Part shown: piece by piece, positions 8,701 through 12,953 of the stretch | Layout of the letters: the number at the start of each line of letters is the position of its first letter | Numbering within the stretch: the first letter of the stretch is position 1 | Assembly: GCA_964370795.1 (NCBI GenBank) | Contig: CAYJME010000082.1 | Span: forward strand, 1-12,953 | DNA from: JAHFOW01 sp964370795 | GTDB lineage: Bacteria; Planctomycetota; Brocadiia; Brocadiales; Brocadiaceae | DNA: 12,953 nucleotides | Reading direction: 5' to 3' | Translations under genes and position numbers: made by a program | The notes under the pieces: model-generated | What the model was told of the DNA's origin: nothing | Seen by the model: only the letters and a program-made list of their open reading frames with translations | Database searches by the model: none

Positions 8701-10313
8701 AACCATACCATGGTTGATAACCCATTGGGATTCACTAACCCGTTTAGTGTTGCAGAACCCAATGTCGCATTTGTTACGGGGCCTGTTAATACCACGGGAA
8801 CACCGCTCGTGCTCAATAAGGTGAAAATGTATCCATTCCCTTTAACCTGCCCGTTGCTCGAATCAACAGCGATACTCACACCACTTTTTAACCGTATAGT
8901 CTTATCAACGATATCAAAATCTGCACTCCCATCCCCCGATTCCATGAAATAACCGTCAACGCTCTGAATTGATGACACCGTCTCCCAGCTATTGAGTTTT
9001 ATGGCACCATTGGTTGTTAAAAAGACTGCAAACAATTTCCCCGTCTTTGGATGACGCGAATACATAACATCCTTGCTTATGTAACTCTTTGGACTCTGGT
9101 ATACATTCCCATCCCACGAGCGATACGTTAATGGCACATTGTTCAGGTTTTCCCAGTTGGGTATACACCTCACGAGTTTTAACCGCAGGTATACATCGGT
9201 GATGCTCTGAAAATTTGGCATCGTACCGGTACCACCAAAACGCCCAAACCAGGTGTACCATGCGCCGCTCATTGCAGCCTTTGCAGCAATAAGACGATTT
9301 GCGTCCTCTTCAACCTTGCTATTCTGACTACAACCAACACGGTCCTTCGTAATGTTTACCCCTGAAGTAAAATTATTACTATTATCTACAAAATCAGTAG
9401 TATTGCCCTCCTGCAGAATTACATCCGGCGTCAATTCATTTTTATCTGCACGACCTTTTATGCTTGCTATCCATTCGTCTCCACTTACAGACCCTGAAGT
9501 ATCGTACACCCTTGCAGGCTCTATTATCCACTTAGCATCGGGAAATTCCTGTCTCATTCTCGCATTCAGTTGTTTATAAAATGCCGCCATTCCTTCCGTA
9601 TATGTTGGATATTCATGGGTAATGCTATCATGTAACAGTCCGGAATCACTCCCCGTCCAAAGAGCCAGGGTAGCACGGGTGCGGACGCCAGAACTATTTA
9701 TATACGAAAAATCGCCGCTCAACATGGGCACATCTACTCCATATCCTGCAAAGGTAAACGGAAGACTGGGATTTTCATAACTCTTAAAAAGCATTAGTAT
9801 CTTTCCAATAAGCTCACCAATCACTGCCTGCTGTTGCACATCCCACATCGCAGTGAATTTTGTACCCGTTGCATCAGCAAAATGACCCGTCGCCAGATTA
9901 TAAGGAAATGGGTCTGTACTCTTCCACACCATCCTCTGATTGTACCAGCTTTGTTGTTCTGCGGTATAAGTCTTCGAAGTATCGACCACCTTTCCTCCCT
10001 CCACATTCGTTCCCAAAGCAGAACGGTTCGGCAAATCAGCATAAATAGGTGAATTGGTGTGCGGGTCAATAATAAAAAACTTTAGACCAGCACAATCAGG
10101 GTTGGTTTTATACGTATCCGGCGACCAACTCTTTGCAGCAATATAATCATATCCCATGTGTTTAGCATATTTTATGCTATTTTCCGGCGTATCACGCCAA
10201 GCTATGCCATAGCAATTCTTCCAACTGTTATCTGCGTATATCTTTTCGTAAACTAAAAATAAAAGAGAAAAGAGAAAAAACACACATCCTGAAATTCTCA
10301 CGGCTGTCTTCAT
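5781..10313 (-). CDS. Gene B: secreted 1510-residue modular protein, GH-like N-terminus plus FN3/Ig/LamG repeats
   Basis: Complete paralogue of gene A, ending with TAA at 5781-5783. The frame is open from an ATG at 10322, but GAGGA (10323-10327) touches that codon, whereas it lies 9 bases before the ATG at 10313. The MK... start also matches A and C, so 10313 is preferred. Residues 1-27 are a signal peptide cut after IYA. Approximate modules: N-terminal domain 28-505; FN3 507-597; Ig pair 598-795; LamG 799-1015; Ig pair 1025-1215; FN3 1217-1315; Ig pair 1317-1510. D194 ('VDVP'), E265 ('IEP') and E302 ('QEG') are acidic residues shared with A and are candidate catalytic positions if the N-terminal domain is a TIM-barrel hydrolase. 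The segment around 370-430 ends the domain with a beta-rich stretch ('MYSRHPKTGKLFAVF'). No LPXTG, PEP-CTERM, transmembrane or other anchor is visible at the C-terminus (...TITVRPR). A riboswitch lies about 355 bases upstream. Confidence 0.95.
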   Translation of the reverse strand: MKTAVRISGCVFFLFSLLFLVYEKIYADNSWKNCYGIAWRDTPENSIKYAKHMGYDYIAAKSWSPDTYKTNPDCAGLKFFIIDPHTNSPIYADLPNRSALGTNVEGGKVVDTSKTYTAEQQSWYNQRMVWKSTDPFPYNLATGHFADATGTKFTAMWDVQQQAVIGELIGKILMLFKSYENPSLPFTFAGYGVDVPMLSGDFSYINSSGVRTRATLALWTGSDSGLLHDSITHEYPTYTEGMAAFYKQLNARMRQEFPDAKWIIEPARVYDTSGSVSGDEWIASIKGRADKNELTPDVILQEGNTTDFVDNSNNFTSGVNITKDRVGCSQNSKVEEDANRLIAAKAAMSGAWYTWFGRFGGTGTMPNFQSITDVYLRLKLVRCIPNWENLNNVPLTYRSWDGNVYQSPKSYISKDVMYSRHPKTGKLFAVFLTTNGAIKLNSWETVSSIQSVDGYFMESGDGSADFDIVDKTIRLKSGVSIAVDSSNGQVKGNGYIFTLLSTSGVPVVLTGPVTNATLGSATLNGLVNPNGLSTMVWFEYGIMTGAYGGRTAAQEVVGTTDVEVSINVSGLSSGKMYYYRIVGQNTEGLIYGSERVFITGDTTPPVSSIKINNDSQYTKVAGVTLNLSATDNVGVTGYYISTSSTVPLATATGWIAVTSTATFSLNKSYTVSSGTGTKTVYFWCKDVAGNVSNVVSDSIIYDATTPVVTINNPTANTTFSTRSATIKLGGSASDTTSGISKVTWVNNKGGGGIAIGTTSWTTGDINLLSGSNIITVTATDGAGNTRTDTITVSLLGILPPDALQAFYPLDEGNGTIATDASGNGNNGAIYGATWTTGKINNGLKFNGTSNSVSTPRMNYDEVSVSAWIYKSAKDTTNADSILSALRWDSTVQIQEGFELRFLPTAPDTIEFVLVTKNLSGTKTIKIARSSLSNSVGGWFHVAGVYSKTTGEQKLYVNGQAVNSQLHPVGNVVVPLVYYPDMRLGFSRFSNGYFNGVIDEVRIYKGALSDKEVQDLYNAQGMAPLFPAFAGSIIINNGNSCTSSINVTLNLSAANSVGVTGYYLSTNSTTPLATATGWKTVTSTTSYNASVPYALSSGDGNKTVYAWFKDASGKVSGTASDSIGLDTTAPAVSIISPTSNAIYTTTTNTINLGGNATDSGSGVINVAWSSDKGGSGTASGIANWAISGINLTSGSNVITVTAKDGAGNTGTAAITVQYEVGLVVATETVSNIRLDSATLNGTVNPGGLSTTVWFEYGTTSGIYGNTTPAQDVSGTSNMVIRADITGLLEGKKYFYRAVAQNSSETKHGYEMSFTTLETTAPSGSIKINGGNAYTNTTTVILTLSATDNIGVTGYYLSPASTPPTVTKVGWISVPSTPNFNANVSYTLSGEDGNRMVYVWFKDASGNMSGVASDSIMADRRAPEIEIKSPTSDAKYVSPATTVNLGGKAEDDESGVARVTWTNDRGGSGVASGTTSWTISGIKLMNGNNLITVTAFDNAGNAMKDTITVRPR
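7268..7918 (-). repeat. LamG module of gene B
   Basis: Same architecture as the A copy ('WFHVAGVYSKTTGEQKLYV', 'YFNGVIDEVRIYKGALS'). It is followed by further Ig/FN3 modules, whereas in C the LamG is the C-terminus. Confidence 0.8.
8798..10313 (-). repeat. Paralogous repeat: N-terminal domain copy in gene B
   Basis: Counterpart of 4085-5599. The B copy is the closer match to the remnants in gene C: 'SWKNC', 'DTSKTY.AEQQSWYNQRM' in B and C, against 'GWKNY', 'DISRTYTQEQKDWYNSRM' in A. Confidence 0.85.
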
Positions 10314-10322
10314 AATTACCAT

Positions 10323-10327
10323 TCCTC
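10323..10327 (-). promoter_or_regulatory. Ribosome binding site of gene B
   Basis: GAGGA on the minus strand, 9 bases before ATG 10313 and directly adjacent to the in-frame ATG at 10322. The spacing makes 10313 the likely start and removes three residues from the longest reading. Confidence 0.65.
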
Positions 10328-10428
10328 ATGAAAAATTAATAAAACGTAATTATTTATAAGTGAAGTTTGTTCGTTCTCACTATTAAAATGCCTGCAATGT
10401 AGCGCTGATCCCTTGTGGTCGGTATTTG

Positions 10429-10448
10429 GCGGGAGATAAACCACCCGC
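10429..10448. repeat. GC-rich hairpin in the leader of gene B
   Basis: GCGGG (10429-10433) pairs with CCCGC (10444-10448) around a 10-base loop. On the minus strand the core reads GCGGGTGGTTT, an 11-mer also found on the plus strand at 12485-12495 beside the hairpin upstream of gene C. The shared word in two intergenic regions suggests a dispersed palindromic element. No U-run follows, so it is not a standard terminator. Confidence 0.4.
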
Positions 10449-10667
10449 GGCTACTCCATTTGGCTAAATAGTTACAGATTTCAGGATCTACTGGCAAAAG
10501 GAACGAAACGAAATACTATGCAGGATTACGAAATGAAGATGGACAGATTTAATTCTTTCGACAAACCAAATTAAATAAAGTTTATCGAAATCGCTTTTTT
10601 GACACAGTTTGTAATTCTCTGATATAGGTTTATCAGAACTTCAAATTCTGTGCTTTAAGAGTTCTAT

Positions 10668-10740
10668 GTGGCAACCCCTGCATTCTTCCTGAAAGAAGAC
10701 CATAGGCTTTGCGCCCTAACCTCACGGTTAGTTTACCTTT
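10668..10740 (-). ncRNA. Cyclic-di-GMP-I (GEMM-I) riboswitch-like element upstream of gene B
   Basis: On the minus strand: AAAAAGGUAAAC, a perfect 6-bp P2 CUAACC/GGUUAG with GUGA (GNRA) loop, GGCGCAAAGCC, a P3 hairpin UUCUU/AAGAA, then GGGGUUGCC, whose UUGCC pairs with GGUAA to form P1. GCAAAGCC and GGGUUGCC are hallmark GEMM-I blocks, and the middle A of CAAAG and the G before P1 that contact the ligand are present. P2 and the 3' block are closer to consensus than in the copy before gene A. It lies in the C-B gap, 195 bases beyond the C stop and about 355 bases before the start of B, so it should sit in the 5' leader of B. By-eye identification. Confidence 0.87.
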
Positions 10741-10934
10741 TTCACATCCTTTCTCTTATGTTAATGCTTATGCATACATATAATACTGACTATTGTTGCT
10801 AAACACCGGAAAGGTTCACCACACTCTACCACATTTAAAAATGTAAAATACTATAGCTCTATTCGTGTTATTTGTCTACAAAATAATTTTAACTTTTAAA
10901 ACAACAATAATACCCACATGTAGATTTTCTATCA
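10741..10934. other. AT-rich spacer between gene C and the second riboswitch
   Basis: No ORF or RNA gene is supportable. It must contain the promoter for the B riboswitch transcript unless that is read through from C, but no strong -35/-10 pair stands out. A small AT palindrome (ACATTT/AAATGT, about 10832-10845) is present; it lacks a GC stem plus U-run and is not called a terminator. Confidence 0.4.
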
Positions 10935-12443
10935 TCATTGAATATTGTACAAATCAAGTACTTCCTGACTACTCAATGCCCTGTTATAAAAACGTACCTC
11001 ATCGAGAGTACCGTTAAAAAAACCTTTATTTACCCTTGAATATCCTATTCTTATATCAGAATAAATCGTCATAGGCACTATTGTATTTCCTGCGGGATGG
11101 AGCTGGGTATTTACTAACTGTCCGTTGATAGAGAGCTTTTGTTCACCTGTATTCTTACTGTATACACCTACGGCATGGAACCAACTACCCACAGAATTCA
11201 CCAGATTGGCTTTCACTGTTTTCAATAACCTCGTTCCGCTGGCATTTTTTGTCACCAGAACAAATTCCAGGATGTCTGGAGTTGTCGGAGAGAATCGTAA
11301 ATCAAAACCCTCTTCAATCTCAAGATTCAAATCCCATTTCCAACCGCCAATTATAGCGTCAACATTTGTTGTGTCTTTTGCGTTTTTATAAAACCATGTG
11401 GAAATGGATATCTCATCATAATTCATACGCGGAATTGACACATAACTATCCACTCCATTAAACTTCAATGCACCTCTCACTTTTCCCGTTGTCCATGTTG
11501 CCCCGCTTATAATTCCGTTATTCCCATATCCTGAAGTATCAAACGCAGTTGTGCCATTTCCCTCGTTGAAGTTATAGAAAGCCTTTAAACCATTGGTCAG
11601 GCTGGTTAGTGAGACACTTACGGTAAGAATATCCATCCCTGTATTGCCTGCGCCATCTATTGCCGTTACGGTGATAACCGTGTTTCCACTTTCCAGACTT
11701 ACCCCTGCAACCTTCCAATTCGTGGTACCACTCGCCAGATCACGGCTACCCCTATCAGTGCTCCATGTCACATGACTTATTCCGCTTCCACCATCCGAAG
11801 CGCTGCCGCCAAGATTTATCAAAACTGCCGTGGTTGAATACGTATCACCTGAAACAGGACTTGCAATAGTCACCACGGGCGCTGTTGTATCCAAATCAAT
11901 AGAATCGCTGACGCTACCGGATATATTCCCGGCGGCATCCTTATACCATACATACAGCGTCTTTCTTCCATCCCCACTGCTCAACGTGTATGAAACACCT
12001 GCGCCATAAGCAGGCGAAGGCGTAACATTCATCCATCCTTCAGCCGTTGCTGACGGTGTTACATTATTCGTGGAAAAATAATACCCTGTAATACCTTCAT
12101 CATCGGTTGCCAATAAACTTACCTTCACTGCTGTAGAATTGGTATAGGCATCTCCACCGTTAATAACGATCGAACCCTGGGGGGAGCTTGTATCTATTGT
12201 TTTTAAAGTCTTTTTACTTCCATAAACAGTTCCCCCAGTATTCTGCTCAATCATTCTCTGGTTGTACCAACTTTGTTGTTCTGCTGCATAAGTCTTCGAA
12301 GTATCTATGACCTTCGTATCACGCCATGCTATGCTAAAGCAATTCTTCCAACTGTTACCTGCGTATATCTTCCCTTGAAATATAAAGAAAAGAGAGAATA
12401 ATAAAAAAACACATCCCAACATTCTTATGTATGCAAACTTCAT
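10935..12443 (-). CDS. Gene C: short secreted Ig/LamG protein, a deletion derivative of the A/B family
   Basis: 502 residues, ATG 12443, stop TGA 10935-10937. GGGAG (12454-12458) lies 10 bases before the start. Residues 1-28 are a signal peptide cut after IYA. Residues 29-42 match the first residues of the mature B protein (NSWKNC..IAWRDT). Residues 43-64 match B about 110-132 (DTSKTY.AEQQSWYNQRM). Residues 65-84 match the last strand of an FN3 module (EQN.GGTVYGS.KTLKT). So two in-frame deletions remove nearly all of the GH-like domain and most of FN3, including the residues equivalent to D194, E265 and E302. The rest is intact: Ig pair 85-278 and LamG 284-502, ending in the standard LamG tail ('NGTLDEVRFYNRALSSQEV'). 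The protein is probably secreted and carbohydrate- or surface-binding but without the N-terminal activity. The open frame across both junctions and the good RBS suggest it is expressed. I see no riboswitch before it. Confidence 0.92.
   Translation of the reverse strand: MKFAYIRMLGCVFLLFSLFFIFQGKIYAGNSWKNCFSIAWRDTKVIDTSKTYAAEQQSWYNQRMIEQNTGGTVYGSKKTLKTIDTSSPQGSIVINGGDAYTNSTAVKVSLLATDDEGITGYYFSTNNVTPSATAEGWMNVTPSPAYGAGVSYTLSSGDGRKTLYVWYKDAAGNISGSVSDSIDLDTTAPVVTIASPVSGDTYSTTAVLINLGGSASDGGSGISHVTWSTDRGSRDLASGTTNWKVAGVSLESGNTVITVTAIDGAGNTGMDILTVSVSLTSLTNGLKAFYNFNEGNGTTAFDTSGYGNNGIISGATWTTGKVRGALKFNGVDSYVSIPRMNYDEISISTWFYKNAKDTTNVDAIIGGWKWDLNLEIEEGFDLRFSPTTPDILEFVLVTKNASGTRLLKTVKANLVNSVGSWFHAVGVYSKNTGEQKLSINGQLVNTQLHPAGNTIVPMTIYSDIRIGYSRVNKGFFNGTLDEVRFYNRALSSQEVLDLYNIQ
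10938..11595 (-). repeat. LamG module of gene C
   Basis: C-terminal LamG ('WFHAVGVYSKNTGEQKLSING', 'FFNGTLDEVRFYNRALS'). It resembles the B copy ('PRMNYDE', 'AKDTTN', 'EFVLVTKN'), unlike the divergent LamG begun at 1-210 in A, although the preceding Ig pair is A-like. Confidence 0.8.
11790..12240 (-). repeat. Ig cassette of gene C, near-duplicate of the last cassette of gene A
   Basis: Partner of 395-850, in the same orientation, about 11.4 kb away. Direct repeats of this similarity are plausible substrates for homologous recombination that would delete or duplicate the intervening genes. Confidence 0.85.
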
Positions 12444-12453
12444 AATATTATTA

Positions 12454-12458
12454 CTCCC
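12454..12458 (-). promoter_or_regulatory. Ribosome binding site of gene C
   Basis: GGGAG on the minus strand, 10 bases before ATG 12443, supporting that start and the translation of this deletion derivative. Confidence 0.6.
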
Positions 12459-12472
12459 TATTTAAAGTCAGT

Positions 12473-12493
12473 ACCACCCGTATGGCGGGTGGT
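12473..12493. repeat. GC-rich hairpin in the leader of gene C
   Basis: ACCACCCG (12473-12480) and CGGGTGGT (12486-12493) form a perfect 8-bp stem with a 5-base loop, 15 bases upstream of the C ribosome binding site. It is markedly GC-rich against an AT-rich surround. It shares GCGGGTGGTTT with the hairpin in the B leader on the opposite strand. It may be a mobile palindromic repeat or a 5' mRNA stem; no terminator-type U-run follows on either strand. Confidence 0.5.
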
Positions 12494-12679
12494 TTGGCTC
12501 AAGAATTATGATACTTACAAAAAGTTTAAAGATAACAATTTCTTCTAAATTTTATGGAATGCAATTTTTGTGATGCTGTTGCTCTGATTCTGCAATACGT
12601 AAGGTCACTTTGGCCTGGAACATGCAATGTCGCATACAGTATACTATATACACTTATATATACCACTTTTTCTTTATTT

Positions 12680-12695
12680 TGCAATATACAATCCA
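12680..12695 (-). promoter_or_regulatory. Candidate sigma-54 (-24/-12) promoter for gene C
   Basis: TGGATTGTATATTGCA on the minus strand keeps the invariant GG-N10-GC spacing and the TGG...TTGCA ends of the RpoN consensus, but the middle (ATTG for CACG) does not match. It is about 235 bases before the start of C. One short match in an AT-rich region could be chance, and no activator site was recognised. Confidence 0.22.
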
Positions 12696-12812
12696 AAGTA
12701 CCTGAGTTGTAATGGGGGTTCAGGAGATATGAATTTTCGTAGATGTTATTAACAAATCAATAAAAGATAAACCATCTACCAAAATTATGCTAAATTCTCA
12801 AGGGATACATCA

Positions 12813-12851
12813 TTTGACTTGTTCCCAAACTAAATTTGGGAACAAGTCAAA
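12813..12851. repeat. Perfect 17-bp inverted repeat
   Basis: TTTGACTTGTTCCCAAA (12813-12829) is the exact reverse complement of 12835-12851, with a 5-base loop. Neither strand has a T-run after the stem, so it is a poor rho-independent terminator. A dispersed palindromic repeat, a transposon end or a protein-binding palindrome are alternatives. Confidence 0.8.
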
Positions 12852-12953
12852 AAATTACTGTTTGCACTATATAGTATTGGTACGAAAATGCTTATTTTCA
12901 TGCAGTTTTGTGTGCCTCTGGCTCATGATTGTTTACTCTGTAAAATCATCTTT

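Larger units (their letters stand above)
10314..10667 (-). other. Long untranslated leader between the second riboswitch and gene B
   Basis: About 350 bases with no supportable ORF. Gene A has only 33 bases between riboswitch and start, so this leader is unusually long. It contains a GC-rich patch with a hairpin near 10429-10448, unlike the AT-rich remainder, and a weak hairpin (CAGAA/TTCTG) at 10634-10650. No transposase remnant or clear target-site duplication is visible. Insertion of a small element is a possible explanation, not shown. Confidence 0.45.
12444..12953. other. Non-coding region upstream of gene C
   Basis: 510 bases with no supportable ORF on either strand. It holds the C ribosome binding site, a GC-rich hairpin (12473-12493), a candidate sigma-54 site (12680-12695) and a perfect 17-bp inverted repeat (12813-12851). 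No GTTTGCC/GGCTTTG blocks of a c-di-GMP riboswitch are found here, unlike the leaders of A and B. Confidence 0.5.

Noticed and set aside
234..9579. Many plus-strand ORFs of 60-148 codons with similar hydrophobic, valine/proline-rich translations
   Set aside because: They lie antisense to the Ig and FN3 repeats of A and B, and resemble each other only because the sense repeats do. None has its own convincing RBS or recognisable domain.
8989..10069. Minus-strand ORFs at 8989-9261 and 9821-10069
   Set aside because: They are in other frames inside gene B, whose frame is continuous and matches A and C.
10314..10322. Start of gene B at ATG 10322
   Set aside because: The GAGGA ribosome binding site abuts this ATG, and the MK... 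start at 10313 has proper spacing and matches its paralogues.
10861..10934. Terminator directly after gene C
   Set aside because: Only AT-rich weak pairing (TCTACA/TGTAGA, far apart) was found, with no compact GC stem plus U-run.
1..12443. Regularly repeated blocks as a CRISPR array
   Set aside because: Repeats are coding, diverged and spaced by hundreds of bases; they are protein modules.
12813..12851. Palindrome as a rho-independent terminator
   Set aside because: The stem is followed by an A-rich stretch on the plus strand and by mixed sequence on the minus strand, with no U-run in either direction.

Overview
The window holds three very similar, very large secreted-protein genes in tandem, all on the minus strand. 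In transcription order they are C (12443 to 10935), B (10313 to 5781) and A (5599 leftwards, running off the window at base 1 after 1866 open codons). Nothing on the plus strand looks like a real gene. No tRNA, rRNA, transposase or CRISPR array is visible.

The proteins are mosaics of a few modules. A and B begin with a signal peptide of about 27 residues and a roughly 480-residue N-terminal domain. The two copies of that domain are collinear, and it looks like an uncharacterised TIM-barrel, glycoside-hydrolase-like domain. It is followed by a string of three beta-sandwich modules: an FN3-like domain ('WFEYGTT...YYYR...AQN'), an Ig-like domain ('SATDN.GVTGYY...VW.KDA.GN.S') and a second Ig-like domain ('GG.ASD..SGI..VTW...ITVTA.D.AGNTG'). 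One or more LamG/concanavalin-A-like domains are interspersed. B has three Ig pairs and one LamG. A has the same order plus at least one extra FN3-Ig-Ig cassette and a second LamG. C is only 502 residues and appears to be a deletion derivative: it keeps a B-like signal peptide and two scraps of the N-terminal domain, joined in frame to the end of an FN3 module, an Ig pair and a LamG.

The main regulatory feature is a pair of RNA elements that match by eye the class I cyclic-di-GMP riboswitch (GEMM-I). One lies directly upstream of A, in the 181-bp B-A gap. The other lies upstream of B, about 355 bases before its start. I see no copy upstream of C. The inferred picture is a family of giant secreted carbohydrate-binding or carbohydrate-processing surface proteins controlled by the biofilm second messenger c-di-GMP, and evolving by cassette duplication, deletion and recombination between paralogues.

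Region by region on the plus strand: 1-5599 gene A; 5600-5780 leader with riboswitch and candidate extended -10; 5781-10313 gene B; 10314-10667 long B leader with a GC-rich hairpin; 10668-10740 second riboswitch; 10741-10934 AT-rich spacer; 10935-12443 gene C; 12444-12953 non-coding, with a GC-rich hairpin, a candidate sigma-54 site and a perfect 17-bp palindrome.

The organism is not certain. Moderate GC, Sec-type signal peptides, Shine-Dalgarno sites, GEMM-I riboswitches and long Ig/FN3/LamG mosaics suggest a Gram-negative environmental bacterium, for example a Geobacter-like Desulfobacterota member or an anammox-type planctomycete. This is a low-confidence guess.
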